DNA from: Lepas anatifera | Lineage: Eukaryota > Arthropoda > Thecostraca > Lepadidae | NCBI GenBank assembly: GCA_034440635.1 | Contig: JAOTON010001351.1 | Location: 1,656,001-1,720,000, forward strand | Direction of reading: 5' to 3' | DNA: 64,000 nt | Shown: in pieces, positions 10,172-22,655 of the stretch | How positions within the stretch are numbered: the stretch's first letter is position 1 | Layout: each line of letters starts with the position of its first letter | Made by a program: the position numbers and the translations under genes | Notes under the pieces: model-generated | Told to the model about the DNA's origin: nothing | What the model saw: the letters and a program-made list of their open reading frames with translations, nothing else | The model's database searches: none

Positions 10172-12748
10172 GGATTTTGAGCACCTTGGAGTGGACCTTA
10201 ATGTTATGTATGCCGACATGCTTTGTATATTTGATCGTTTTTACCTATATCTCACTCAACTTTGTTTTATTAATTCGGGTCCTGGAATAGCCGAGTTAAC
10301 ATTTGCTATTTATCGTAGATGGACCTACGGAGTGTATACAATATACAATAAAATACAGTACAAGATAAAATAAATTTACCAGCAAAGTCCGTTCTTGGCC
10401 TTAGGCCAAGATTACAATACAAAATTGTCTAGAGGTGATCTAGGGTCAAACCGACTCTTGATTCGAATTCTTTAGCTGATTACGCATACGAGACTAGATT
10501 TCAGATGCATGTTTCATATTCTTTTGTTGTTGCGCTCATGACCAATCCAAAGATGCACTACAAACAGATTTGCGAAAAATATTTGAGGTTGTACCTCGGA
10601 ACTTTTTGGTCCAGTCGAACTCTAACATTCAGATCCGGCTTCTGGGCCCAAGACAACTCTATCAATCCACTTTGAAGAAAATCGAAGAGATGCCATGTAG
10701 TCCTTAGTTGATCGGTGCAGAAATTGTCCAAATGTAGTCTTAAAAAATTGTTGTCAGTTTATGCTGCTGATCCGTAATACGGATGCTAGATACGTCTGAT
10801 CTTTAATGGGATTCGTAAATCCCATAAAAATCTGCAATTCCTGACATTTCAAAGGATTTAGGTATGTTTTGCTCTAACCCCCTTGAAACTCGTCTGTCTT
10901 TTCCCATTTGCTATGAGACTTGCCATTGCCAGCCGAAGAAAACGACAAACCAATGTTGCCTGTTTTGAACAGTTCTGAAACCTTAGGATTGTGCCTGAGT
11001 CCAAAGAACAATCGAAAGGAAAGCTTCAACTTCAGTCGCGCAAAATTTATATGAACAACATTGACCAATTCCATAGAAATCTGACGTCTCTTGCATTAGT
11101 ATTAAGGACCACCAGCATAGGCTGATAAAAATCTATTGTTTTTTCACCCTGCAATTCAAATTACCATCCCAAAGTTCCCCCCGACAATATTGGCACACAA
11201 AACACTTGCATGATGAGAAGAGGGGTTATGTCACATCTCGAAAATTTTGCAGAATTGTGACGCAGATAGGAGCAGAGGTGGATCTGGGCGAAACGTTTGG
11301 GGAGGGGAGGGGCAACCAGAGCAAAATGGCGAAAAACATAATGTTTAAAGAAGAGAATGGACCAAGACAGGCTAAAAATAGGTAAATTTTGACCACTTTG
11401 GGCGAGGCAACATTAGTGGACTGCCCCCCCTTACATCCGTCCCGAAATAGTAGTGAGAAAATTATTTTGGAACTGATATGTCCCAGTTCTTAACAACGAA
11501 TAATGGAAAATTGATGAACTGGCAATTACAATTCATGGAGGCAGATTTTATGTCAGTCATTAAACCGTTCTGGTTTTTTAATGTTATTTTTTCATGCCAT
11601 CAAGATTTCTTTTAAAAAGAGTAGCACATAAAATCTTGCACGCTCAACATAGCCAAAAATAAACAAGGAAAGATTTATCGCACAAGCAGCTAGGTTTGCT
11701 ATAAAAATGCAGTTTAACGGAGTATTCGGAGCAGTATCAAAAATTGTTTTCATGAATTTGCCTGTAACCTCTCGCTGTTCAACAGCGGAAGCATAGCCTT
11801 TTGAAATCCTACATGTTTTTCTACACAAGCGGCCACCCAAGGAGGAATGATCCGGGATGATGACGATCAAGAAGAGCGACGATAATGATCATTGCAGGAA
11901 TCACAGGAGAAATCTGCTGGTTTATTAGAACTCACTTCCCTTTTACAAACAGTATCACACGCGACGGTCCTGAGTTTTTGTTGTACAAGATGTTGGAGCG
12001 GCCGCCTTGTCCATTCACAGTGCGAGAAGATGGTCGGTGGGAACTTCGATATCGAAAAACATGGTAGATAAGGGATAATTATCAATAAGATGTTAAACCA
12101 TAGTTGTATCGACACAATGCACTGACATCTCGCCCTTAAGTTCAACATTCTTCAGAACACCTTGAGGAAAAATCTGGAAACACGTGGTCAAATCTGATAT
12201 ACCCTCCTAAAAATGGTTATGAGGCGTTGAGTTTTTCCGTTCTTCAGGAACCTGGGCTGAGATCAGAAGAAGCCCGATCTTACCAACATAGTTGAGAAAT
12301 TTTTGGTAAATCTCAGGAGCCAAGTACATCTTCTTCCAATTGTATTAATTTCCTTCAAAACTAAGACTGACATCTATTGAGGTGCAAAAAGTCCTTCAAC
12401 TTTGAATGATACCGCAATCTGGAACTAAATCCTCCAATTCTGTGCGTTGGGGAGCCCTTTCCTCTCTCGTAAGGCTCCACAAACCATGTTCTTCTAGGAC
12501 AATTGTTTCTCTGAGGGAACCATTGGTCTCCGTTGGTGGAGAGCAAATACCTAACTGTCATGATATCTACCCCTTTCGCTGGTTAAAAAAATGGTTAAAA
12601 ACGTAAATCAATGTCAACATATCTTATGGGTTTACAGTGTGGCACCATAGTTAATCATATCAATGGTTCTCAAATACTGTTTTGTTTTGTGTCTTGTTGA
12701 AATGTGTTCTTGTTTTCAACCGTCATCAACTGTTTTGTGCCTCCTCAG
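10172..12748. other. No recognisable gene
   Basis: Mostly unique, AT-rich sequence. Open frames of up to 93 codons on the minus strand (11592-12148) have no recognisable motif and are not claimed. It could be an intron if the exon at 12749 is real. Confidence 0.4.
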
Positions 12749-12914
12749 GTTATATACTTACGTGATAGCGGTCGCCATCTGTATAACGGTTTTAGTGAGG
12801 GCCTGCATCGGTGACGCATCATTAAACTTCCTCATCCTCGCCAGCTTGACGACGGCCATCGTGGCTTGGAAATGTTATGTGTATTCACCCATTCACGTCA
12901 TAATCCTCGACAAG
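12749..12914 (+). CDS. Candidate coding exon with two membrane segments
   Basis: A 166-nt open segment follows a strong acceptor (pyrimidine-rich tract ending CCTCCTCAG at 12748) and ends in a consensus donor AAG|GTAAGT at 12915. Entry is phase 2, exit phase 0. The 55 encoded residues contain two hydrophobic stretches, YVIAVAICITVLV and LNFLILASLTTAIVAW, separated by RACIGDAS and followed by KCYVYSPIHVIILDK, as expected for a polytopic membrane protein. The family is not recognised. Its exit phase fits the candidate exon at 31503 on the same strand. Confidence 0.5.
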
Positions 12915-13316
12915 GTAAGTAAAAAGTTGGATTGAACAGCACATGATACTAGTCACAATTACTGCAGTGTAAAGTCACATCGGACAAATTTGGTTAATTA
13001 CAATGCAGCGCATATAGGAAACGGAGTTGTTTTTGGTAGTTAATACGTGCAGTGTTGAGGGTGCCTTACGTACCACCCCCTCTTCCTATTCTTTCCCAGG
13101 TGGCCAGATAACCGATCACAGATCACAGTACTTGGCTAAATTTAAGAAAATTGATGAGTCCACCGATTAGTGCAAGAATTGTGAGAACCAATCAGTAATG
13201 TTTTTACTTACTGGGTTTCAAAATCAGGTCTATATTTTGGGATCGTCACAATGACACGGACGCATAATTTCAAGCGCACTGCAGACCGAGTGGTAACCGA
13301 ATAATTCAATATAATC
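12915..13316. other. No recognisable gene (possible intron)
   Basis: Unassigned sequence downstream of the donor at 12915. No repeat of the listed families was identified. Confidence 0.35.
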
Positions 13317-13960
13317 GGAATGATGCATCAAGGTCAAGTCACAAGTCAAGGACCTACCTGCATTTCCAAGGTCATTGATCTCGCTTCGGACCAGATGATA
13401 TCACCCAGAATGACATATAATGTTGCAACGTAATAGTTAAGACTACTCAGTGTTAAGCTCAAGGTCAAACGTCAAGGGCCATTAGTTAAGGTCAAGTGAT
13501 CCTTACCCGCCCAGCTGTTGCTATAGTGCTGGTTATAGTTTATATTATGGAAAATGTCATACTGTGACGTCATGGGTCAATGAGTTTGAGTGATCTTGAC
13601 ATTGAAAGTTTGGGGAACATTGGAAGAGACCTTCCCTCAAAGTCTTTGATCCACTTTTGGTGCACAATTCGCCACTTTTTCGCATGATTAGGTACGGTAT
13701 TTTTCCAAGGTCCTCAACATGGTACATATTTACCCTTTATGACCTGGTTTGGTCTTGATGATATTGGCCTAGGTCAATGGAAGTCATATATGTATATCAC
13801 TATATCCCTCGCAAAATTGTTGACTGGCGTCTTCCTAACACTCTTGGTTTTTGAAATCTTAGGGGTTACTTTAGGATCCCCACTGCCCATTGGCGATAGG
13901 CTCCTCTACAATGTTCGTCTTAAGCCATATGTTGATTAGCTCCTGCAACTGGCGGATCTA
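13317..13960 (+). repeat. Diverged AGGTCA-rich repeat
   Basis: Contains scattered AAGGTCAAG, AAGTCAAGG and GTGATCTTGACATTG strings, followed by a GCATGATTAGGTACGG to CCTCTACAATG tail that recalls the right half of the TTAA elements. A GGCGGATCTAGGAGGGGG string at 13951 resembles a hAT-type end. Ends of the repeat are not defined. Confidence 0.4.
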
Positions 13961-14626
13961 GGAGGGGGAATTAGGGCCATGATCCACCAAACACCCTGAC
14001 CAGGAGGCCAAAATATATTTGGCCACTCCCTTCCCCTCAATTGTTTTAGTATCATGTTTCGATGAAAAGTTGTTTTGTAGCAAGACAAACATTAATTTCA
14101 AGTTTCAAAACTGCAAAAGCAAGGGGAATTTGGGTTAAAGCTCTTACCCATGTGATATATCTTCACTGATTTTGTGTCGTAATTTTTCACATACCGGTAC
14201 ATACATAAGAGATTGAGTATGGCTCGTATTCCGACCAATTTCATCGGACCTTTTCCTTTTTTGCCGCATTTCGAACAAAACCTAGAATTTTTGCAAATAG
14301 CATAATCTGAATATAGCAGCAAGCCCGATTCCTAGGAATCTTTTGTGTTAGAGCGGGCGTTTCCAGCTATGAAGTGTTGATTTTCACTAGCCCCCCCCTC
14401 ACTTTATCTCCTGTGGTGCTGCTCATAGAGATTCTGATTGCCCTGAGCAGAACTGGTTCTGAGGTTCTGCTTTCTATAGGACCGTCTACAAAATCCCAGA
14501 GTAGGCAGCAGCCTTACAAGAAATTAATTTCCCCTTTTCTATCCATATTGTTTAAAAAGTTATTCCAAAGTCTGCAGACTCCCCGATGAAATCAAGTGCA
14601 TATGTTACAGGCAGGGTGAAGAACTA

Positions 14627-14744
14627 GGCATTCTGCAGATTGCCCAGCCATTTTGGCATTCTGCAGAATGCCTAGGCAATCTGCAAAATGCCTAGGCAAT
14701 CTGCAGATTGCCAAAGCGTCTGGGCATTCTGCAAACTGCCTAGC
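14627..14744. repeat. Array of 18-bp palindromes
   Basis: Successive copies of GGCAWTCTGCAGAWTGCC, each nearly self-complementary about a central CTGCAG, joined by TA or about 10-bp spacers. The same array occurs in the other copy at 21123-21262. Such clusters could be protein-binding sites at an element end (inference). Confidence 0.8.
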
Positions 14745-14923
14745 GCAATTTGCTCAGATAAGCATCCAATAGAGCAGTAATTCACTACCAAACAATCTAT
14801 TTCATCTCGCCCAGTGTTCCAAACACTCCCCAAGTCAGGAATCACTGTGAGGAGCTTGTGGCTCTCAGTCACCATTGCCAAAAATAAATAGGTTTTGTGA
14901 CTCATTTCTTTGATCAGATACAC
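14672..14923 (-). CDS. Small ORF conserved between two repeat copies
   Basis: An 83-codon frame starting MYLIKEMSHKTYLFLAMVTE and ending in the palindrome array. Its counterpart at 20918-21121 (67 codons) aligns from the same start codon without indels, with roughly a dozen amino-acid differences. No motif is recognised. Two old repeat copies can share an open frame by chance, so coding status is doubtful. Confidence 0.25.
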   Translation of the reverse strand: MYLIKEMSHKTYLFLAMVTESHKLLTVIPDLGSVWNTGRDEIDCLVVNYCSIGCLSEQIALGSLQNAQTLWQSADCLGILQIA

Positions 14924-15495
14924 ATTCAGTAGTTTGATTTATACCGAGCAATTTCACCGCTGGTGGGTCCGATTAGACTTTCCTTGGTTTTTTGCAAATG
15001 ATTCCGAGTCAATTTAAGTGAGAGCCTCATCACTTTGCACACCTCTAGAGTGATTGATTTCACAACTTGTGATCAAAACTGGCATCAGGCCAGGTCAACG
15101 AGTTTTGAAGACATTTCGAAACTCATGTAAGACGATTATAGTATTCCAAAATGAGGTTGACAAAACCAGGGTGTAACTCGGCGTCTAGAAAAAGAAGAAC
15201 TAGATTAGGTTTCTAAGCATCATGCGAAATCTCTTGAAGGGACAAACCTGTCTGCTGGCAACCATTTTGAGGTCAGGTCAATAACAAGGTCACCAGAGGT
15301 CACGAAAAGTCACAGTTGTCGAATTTGTTTGGGTCTTTAACTTTTGGACGAGGTAAGTTACAGCAGTAAATTTGACATCTTAGTGACGAGCATGACGCAA
15401 TAATTAAAATGATGTACAACATGAGCCTGAAAAGGTCTTTGTTTGATTTGACGTTCACCTGAGGTCAAGGTTGCGCTGGTACCTTTTAAAGTCAT

Positions 15496-15832
15496 TAGGG
15501 GCGGACACAGACCCCAGTTTGGGGAAGGGGGCAAACCCATGTCTGCCTCTCCTCCTGGGGAGGGGGGTGGGAGCGAATATTGTTTTGCTCTACAGACCTA
15601 GTGTAAACACCTTTTTCAGTGCTCGACAGACCTAGGATAAGCTACCTCTCCAAGTACGTGATTGCTCTCCGGGGAGGTGGGGGTGGGAGCGAATATTTTT
15701 TGCTCTAGAGACCTAGTGTAAACACTTTTTTGAAAAATTTCGCCGGCGTTTGGGGGGGGGCAAAAGATAGTTTGGCCCCCTCCAGCGCTTTGGGGAGCCA
15801 TGGCCGGAATGGACCCCCTGCGTCCGCCAATG
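15496..15832. mobile_element. hAT-like MITE inserted in the repeat
   Basis: Absent from the sister copy, so the insertion boundaries are visible. It is flanked by AAAGTCAT (15488-15495) and AAGGTCAT (15833-15840), an 8-bp duplication with one mismatch. The ends read TAGGGGCGGACACAG and CTGCGTCCGCCAATG, with GGCGGAC.CAG as inverted terminal motif. The interior is G/C-rich and non-coding, with a doubled CTCTA.AGACCTAGTGTAAAC segment. Confidence 0.65.
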
Positions 15833-16229
15833 AAGGTCATGTTGCATATCATTCAAATGTTTGGGTCAAGATGAACACATTGATGCCTTTGACTTTGTTC
15901 TATGATTAATGGTTCCCGAGTTATAAAGGTAAGAAGCTAATAGTTATAGTTATAAAGTTTATAATGTTATAAGTTATAAAGCGAAATTGGACAGAATTTG
16001 ACTCATTTTAGCCCTCTGTGACGTCACGAGTCTACATATATGTTTCAAGCTTGCCTTGAAAGTAGAAGACAGTAAGACGCTTCCAGCGCCGTTTCAAGTT
16101 TTTCCGTGTCAGCTCCGGTTCCCGAGATCGTAGAGAGGGTCAGATCGGACCCCTCCCCTCGGTTTTTCGCGAACTATTATGCAGCGATTTAAACAAGACG
16201 TGCGTCGCTTTGCGGGCCTGTAGAGTGAT

Positions 16230-17170
16230 TAATTTGACAACTCACCACCAAAAATTAGCATCAGGTCAGATCAGGTCAACAAGTTATGGCATCCTTTCTA
16301 AACCCATGTGAGGCCATTTTGTTCCCCTAAAATGAGTCAGAAAAACAGGGTGTTACCGGTTTCTAGAATAACTAGATTAAGTTTTGAAACATCATTCGAA
16401 AGCACTTGAAATGACAAATATGCGCGCTTACTACTCACAGCTCTCCCTAACGCTCTATCTGTTCTATTACTATTCTCTATTCCCATATGCGACGGCTACC
16501 TAGCCGGAGAGGGTGGTGTCTCACCTCCAGGTTGCAGGATAAAAACCCGCGGCAACAAGTCATGGTGCTTGTGGGTGTTTCTAATTATCAAAAATTATTT
16601 TGCAATGGAGGAACTCGAGTAGCGTAAGCAAAAAGATCATTCGATAACAGGTAAAAAAAATAAGAAACTATAAAATCACTAACTTTTGCGATGGTGAGCA
16701 TCTTCACGTACTCTTTTAAATCCTAGCTGTGCCCCCAACAACCAGGCTCGGCATCTCTGTCATAGCAATCCCCTACCCTCGCAAGTGTTGCTACACTTCG
16801 CGACCCATACCTTGAAATAAGCTTTACCTCTTCCCTCTGCGTCATTAAAGTAAGCATCCCTCCCGCAAAATTATCCCAACCACTTTAGAGGCGGCCAAAG
16901 GTGCTTTGTACAGAACGCCTTATAAAAAGCCCTTAACTAACTACCTAACTGGTCTAAACTTCACTCATTTTGGCCTCCTGTGAGGCCACGGGTCGACGGA
17001 CATGGTTCAGACTCGGCTCCAAAGTAGAAGACGGTGAGACTCTTCCTGCACCGTCCTATTTTGTTTGGTATCACTTCCGGTTCCTGAGATCCCAGAGGGT
17101 CCACGATCGGACTCCTCCCCGGGCGGTGGTGTGAACGAAAAGAGCCCAGGTGGGACCGGGTTAACAGGGA
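16230..17170 (-). repeat. Second diverged unit of the same repeat
   Basis: 16230-16440 repeats the sequence seen at 15050-15240 (from TAGAGTGATT to GACAAA), and 16960-17170 repeats 16000-16180 (from ACTCATTTT through AGTAGAAGAC to CTCCTCCC). The region is therefore a partial direct duplication of the adjoining repeat, with unassigned sequence at 16440-16955. Confidence 0.5.
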
Positions 17171-17478
17171 GAATCCAATGCGAGATAATGGGAAACAGAA
17201 CAAGCAATCAGGAAATCAAAACTGGCTCATTTTACTTCATGCTTATCGTCCTGAATATGCATATTGTGCCCATGTGGTAGGCCGTACTGGATTGAACGGA
17301 GTTGATCTCGTTTGCCTCGAAGTGGCTACCATTCTTTGTAATCTGGATCGTTGCGTTGCGTAGTGCTGCGATATTAGAGATAAGTTGGCTGTTGAGTGTA
17401 TTGCTTAAATACTACAATGTAAACTTTGTAATATGTATGTTTAAATGACTGATATTGTAGAATTTTCAGCACGGGTAT

Positions 17479-19472
17479 TTAACCTTCGCCCGGGTGGGGG
17501 GTCTTTTAGACCCCCTCGGGTTTTTCGAAGCGACAAAAACGGCGTCGCGCAGCGCCGCAAACTTGGTCTAGCTGTTCCTTCATCTTTTTACATCTTTCCT
17601 GAAAATTTCAGCTCAAGGTCATATCAGGTCAGGTCACCAGGCTAGGTAAGTGACCTCACCTCAAAAATGCTTAGGACCGCATAACTAAAGAGGGTTAATC
17701 GATCAGTTCAAACTCATACCACATATTGGGCTCGCCAGGAGCTACAACATATGTTCAGGGATTTTTGATATTGGTGACCTAAGGCCATGTGCAGAGCATG
17801 ACCTCCTCATTGTAAATAGGGTAAGGGCGGGTAAGAGTACGCAGGAGATAAGAGTACGCAGCAGCTGTTTTGGTTACTTAGCAACCACTGAGATGGTGGA
17901 TACCCTGGTATAAAAATCAGGGTCAGTGCCTAGGCTGCACACAAAAATTCAACGTGCTCCTGTTCTTTCCGCGGGAGTACAGAGCAAAATAAATTTTTGG
18001 ACACCCTTGAAGTAATATTTCTTGACTGGGTAAACTTGTAGACCATGCTTCTATTATCAAAATTATTGTATTGCGGTCTGTCATCAGTAAGAAGGCTGAG
18101 CTAGGAGTATGCTCCAGGACCGGAGCTCACGCTAAAATGCCTGCCAACATGTTTATGAAGACTTTCTTCCCAAGGGAGCATCTCCGGCAAGAGTACGCAG
18201 TAGACCATTGGGCAAGAGTGCGCATGCTTAAGAGATAGGAAAATTTAATTTTCACTCGGACCAGAGTCCGTAACTCATATTTGGTAAGCCAAACGTTGCA
18301 ACATAGTTCTTGTATATTCAGAACGATATAAAATCATGCAATCGCCTAGTTTGGCGACAAAACACTTCGCGACATGGCCTATGCACCTAAAGCACAGCGG
18401 GGTATCAATGCGTACTCCAGTTTTTCTTGCGTACTCTTACCGACCCACTCCGGCAAGAGTACGCAAATGACTTTTATTTTGATGGGCTCGTGGCAAGTTC
18501 CTTTCGAGACATCCAGTTGAAACATGGACCATACATAGACAATTCTTCAGGCTAAACAACCACATAAAAATTTTAGCTGTTAGACTTATAGGAGAAAAGT
18601 GAAAGCCCGTAGAAAGTTAAGTGCGTACTCTGCACGGACTTCCCTACATGGGGAAAATCACGAAATGAGCTTTTCTCAGTAAGTATAGATGGAATCAACT
18701 TCAACATCGGTTACGACTTGCTTTTAGCCCATTTCTGAAGTTGATGCTAAAAATTTTGACTTGTGACCTTTAAAGGGTCCCTTAGGTCAATAAGCATTTT
18801 TGGTGTTTTACTCTGTAAATGTTAAATGAAATAAGATAGAACTTTTATTTTGTCACCAAAGTGTTTGTATAGTCACTGCAAGTCAAATGGTATACATCAT
18901 GACTATACCAGGTCAAGTTGGGTCAGACCGCTGACCTGGGTCAGGTCAAATACTTAATTTTGACCTGGCATAGCAATATCATATATCATTCGATTCGTAT
19001 TGACGAGAGGATTGCAATGGTGCATAAACTATGGCTGCATCATGTTTGGTTTGGAAGCTATTAGCGAAAAGTAAACGCCCTTATGCATGGGTGGCTATGG
19101 ACATTTCCAAGAATATGCCCAATATTCAGGACCTGTAGCTCCCTAGGCTTTGACCTGAAACGAAAATGAATGCCACTGTAATGAAAGAGCAACTCAAGAG
19201 CTTTCGAATGGTGTAAAAATGTTTCTAGCTGTCATAGTTTCAGAGATATATGAGGTTTTCTTAGTCACCTCATAGCGATTTTGACCTATTTTGACCTCTG
19301 GTGACCTTGATATTGACCTGACAAGAAAATGACCAAAGTATTTTGATATCATTTTCGAAGGCTTGATTGCCGTTTTGCGCTTTTTCTAGCTCTTAGTTTT
19401 TGAGATCGTGGGGGTCTTTTTTAGCCCCACCAGGGCGAGGTGGCTCGTACCCGCCACCGGGGCAAGGGTTAA
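17479..19472 (+). mobile_element. TTAA-terminated AGGTCA-rich element carrying a nested insertion
   Basis: Begins TTAACCTTCGCCCGGGTGGG and ends CCGGGGCAAGGGTTAA. The order of blocks follows copy 1: hairpin GGCGTCGCGCAGCGCCGC, GGTCAGGTCACC, GGTGACCTAAGGCCATG, and so on. Removing the insert at 17819-18644 leaves about 1.17 kb. The body is rich in AGGTCA/TGACCT and has no ORF. Confidence 0.7.
17819..18644. mobile_element. 826-bp TA-flanked element with GAGTACGCA repeats
   Basis: Interrupts an AGGTCA element between blocks that are contiguous in other copies. TA lies at both edges (17817-17818 and 18645-18646), compatible with Tc1/mariner-type insertion. Left end GGGTAAGGGCGGGTAAGAGT, right end reversed GGGAAGTCCGTGCAGAGT are imperfect inverted repeats. 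AGAGTACGCA or its inverse recurs at least six times (near 17834, 17851, 18190, 18425, 18464, 18621). No ORF. Confidence 0.6.
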
Positions 19473-20119
19473 GAAAGCTTGGTTTAATTCTGGTATGGTC
19501 TCAAAAAGTATTTGGAAACACATGATTACATGACACTTGTAGCTTACAAAATGTCGGATGAACTCAAAGTTGAAAAATGTTTGAAATTTTCCGCGCAAAT
19601 CCCCCAATGATTTTTTCCTAAAAAAGTTCGATACTCTGACGAGATATGATAAAACATATTTTTTAGAAGTAACAGTTTCCAAGTCAGTTTCAAAGATGCG
19701 ACCCTTCGAAAACATCACTCTACACGGATTTTAACTATCCTGAAAAGAAATGGGTGCCCAGAAAATATTGGTGTACCGAATATGTTTGAAATATCTTGCA
19801 GTGCAAAACAAAGATACTTCTGGTAAGCTACTAACCAAAAATTGAAAATCTGGTAGGCTACTAAGAACATACAAATAATTGATTAGATCTCATATTTTCA
19901 GCATCATGTTCCGCGTGAGATTCGAAAGCCTTCTTGACGAGCGAGACCAGACAAATCAGCTAACACACCAACGCTAGCAGATGACTAGCACGCAGGAATA
20001 TTTCACGATGTGCGGGACGAAGAGGAGTATGGGGTACCCTACAAAAAGAAGTACTAAGCACGATTAAAAAAGTAGTTGCTAGCAAAAATTGGTGGTGAGG
20101 TAAGACTGACAAAAGGGTT
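19473..20119. other. No recognisable gene
   Basis: AT-rich sequence without recognised repeat or coding segment. A 110-codon minus-strand frame (19718-19386) overlaps the end of the preceding element and has no motif. Confidence 0.35.
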
Positions 20120-21281
20120 CGGACCTGGAAGCCGTAAAAGATAAACGGCTACAAAGCCGAGTTTGAACAATATCCGTTGACCCGTGACAACACAGAAGGA
20201 AGATATGGGTCAAATTTTGTTCCATTTAGGAAAATCTTTATAGCTCGGGAACCATTAGATCTAGAACAAGGCCAAATGCATCAATGTGTTCGTCTTGACA
20301 TTCACGAACTCAAACTATATACAACATGACATTAAAGTTCTATCGCAACCCTGGTCTCAGGTCAAGGTAAACCAGATTTGACGTCAGGTCAAGGCCAAGT
20401 AATGACCTTTCAGAAATATGCTGCACATCATTTAACTACTTCCGTCATGCTCGTCACTATGATGCCAAATTTATTGCTGTATCATATCTTGTTCAAAAGT
20501 TATAGACACTAACAACTCGAAAACCATGACCTTTGGTGACCTCTGGTGGCCTTGTTATTGACCTGACGTTAAAATGGTTGCCAGCAGACAGGTTTGTCCC
20601 TTCAAGAGATTTCACATGATGTTTAGAAATATAATCTAGCTCTTCTCTTCTAGACGCCAGTTACACCCCTGGTTTAGTCAGCCCCATTTTGGAATACTAT
20701 AATCGTTTTACATGGTTTTCGAAATGTCTTCAAAACTTGTTGACCTGGCTTGCCCTGATGCCAATTTTGGTCAAAGTTGTGGAATCAATCGCTCTAGAGG
20801 TGTGCAAAGTGATGAGGCTCTCACTTAATTTGACTCGGAAGCATTTGCGAAAACCAAGGGAGGTCTAATCGGACCCACCAGTGGTGAAATTGCTCAGTAT
20901 AAATCAAACTGCTGAATGTGTATCTGATCAAAGAAATGACTCACAAAACCTATTTATTTTTGGAAATGGTAACTGAGAACCACAAGCTCCTCAAAGCGAT
21001 TCCTGACTTGTGGAGTGTTTGGAACACTGGGCGGGATAAAATAGATTGTTTGGTAGTGAATAACTGCTCTATTGGATGCTTATCTGAGCAAATTACGTTA
21101 GGCGGTTTGCAGAATGCCTAAAATTTTTGGCATTCTGCAGAATGCCCAGACGCTTTGGCAATCTGCAGATGGCCTAGGCATTTTTCTGATTGCCTAGGCA
21201 TTCTGCAGAATGCCAAAATGGCTGGGCAATCTGCAGAATGCCTAGGCATTCTGCAGAAAGCCTGGTTCTTCACCCTGCCTG
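20120..21281 (+). mobile_element. AGGTCA-related repeat, partner of 14608-16200
   Basis: Mirror copy of 14608-16200 lacking the MITE insertion. It ends CACCCTGCCTG at 21271-21281. It carries the palindrome array (21123-21262) and an open frame (20918-21121) that starts MYLIKEMTHKTYLFLEMVTE like its partner. Confidence 0.7.
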
Positions 21282-22655
21282 CAACACATACACTGAATTA
21301 TGCCACAAAGTGTTTTCAGTCCTGGCAAACTTGAAAAAGCGTCTCAACTGAGGACAAATAAAATTGAAACCTGTAGCCAACCATGTACTAGAGCGCTACA
21401 GGCCTACAAATTTAGAATTATTTGACAATTGCTTAAGACGAAGCAATGCGAGCAACAGTGAAAATAGCTAACTTTCAAACTGCGATGGAGCACATGGCTT
21501 CTGACATAGGCGAATCCAAGATTGCCCATCTGGAGGAGGGGCGTATGGAAGCCATCCAGACCAGAGGGTTTCACTTTTGGACAGAAAAACCATCGGATGG
21601 GGGCCAGATCCTATCCTGGGGGCGCTGATACTCGCATCCTGGGGAGGGGGAGAGGGGTGGTAAGATAAATTTCAGGGGGCACCATCGAACAGTCAGGTGG
21701 GCTCCGTAACCATGCAGGGGGCGCCGAGGGCGGATTAGGGGCACGTAAGCCCTGGATATGCCATTGATCTCTGGTTTTAGATATCACTTCCCGTGCTTCC
21801 GAAAAGAAACACGGAAATAATTTGCTACTGCACTCCTCAGTTTCTGTGCCAAGAATCGGACTCCAGTCTTAGTTTTATTTTCATGAGCTTTTTATTTCGC
21901 TCGAACAGGCCTTATGCTAAGTCACTGAGGACGGCTTCAGGTTTAACCGTATTTCCGTCAGGCTCTTGGCCTGTTTTGGCCTCTATTTCCGTCAGGGAGG
22001 GGGGTGATTCGCCCCCCCCCCTAATATTTCAAAATCTACCAGGCTATTTATAAAAACTCGGTGCAGTCGCTTTCCATCACAGTGAACTCTATTTTGAAAT
22101 AAAAAACTCGGTAGTTCTTAAAATTGCGGGTGGGGGTGCAAAATATACTATTTTTGTGGCTGTTTTTTACACACTCATGTCCCGCCGTCTGATTTTCACA
22201 AAACCAAAACACATAAACAATTGATGTACAATTATCATATGTTTCAGCTGTACGGAATTCGAAATTCAATGGCGCCTCCACGGCTAACAATATGGGGTGA
22301 GGTTTACACACTTTTCAGTGCTGTTGTTGTAAAGATAAGCAAACGTCAGTTGTTGCATGACATACTCCACATCGATTTAAGTGTTAAAATGCAAAATACA
22401 GAGGAAAATGCAGGGAAAAAAATATTGAGGCAATATGAACATTTTTAATGACCAGGAGACATGCACCTGCATCTCTTCTTCAACTGTATATGTGTACTTT
22501 TGATACTACCCAACATACATCCACCAATGCCAAAGCCGGAGGAACTCCCCTTGATCCGAAAAAACGCGTTTTTCCATGGGATCTTGGAGCCAAATGCATG
22601 CCCAAGATGATCTGCCTCCTTCAGTCAAAACACACTCGTACATGCATTGCACCCC
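21282..22655. other. No recognisable gene
   Basis: Unassigned. G/C runs at 21635-21740 and a C9 run near 22010 suggest decayed repeat ends. Open frames up to 87 codons carry no motif. Confidence 0.35.

Larger units (their letters stand above)
14608..16200 (-). mobile_element. AGGTCA-related repeat, inverted copy of 20120-21281
   Basis: Aligns base by base, in opposite orientation, with 20120-21281. It starts with CAGGCAGGGTGAAGAAC, then an array of palindromic 18-mers (14627-14744), then a conserved open frame (14923-14672), then AGGTCA-bearing sequence. The only large difference is a 337-bp insertion at 15496-15832. Whether the two are ends of one 6.7-kb element or two independent insertions is unclear; matching 8-bp duplications were not found next to the outer ends. 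Confidence 0.7.

Noticed and set aside
14608..21281. Single 6.7-kb transposon with the two repeat copies as terminal inverted repeats
   Set aside because: No matching target duplication at the outer edges (ATATGTTA against CAACACAT), and the middle consists of other elements.
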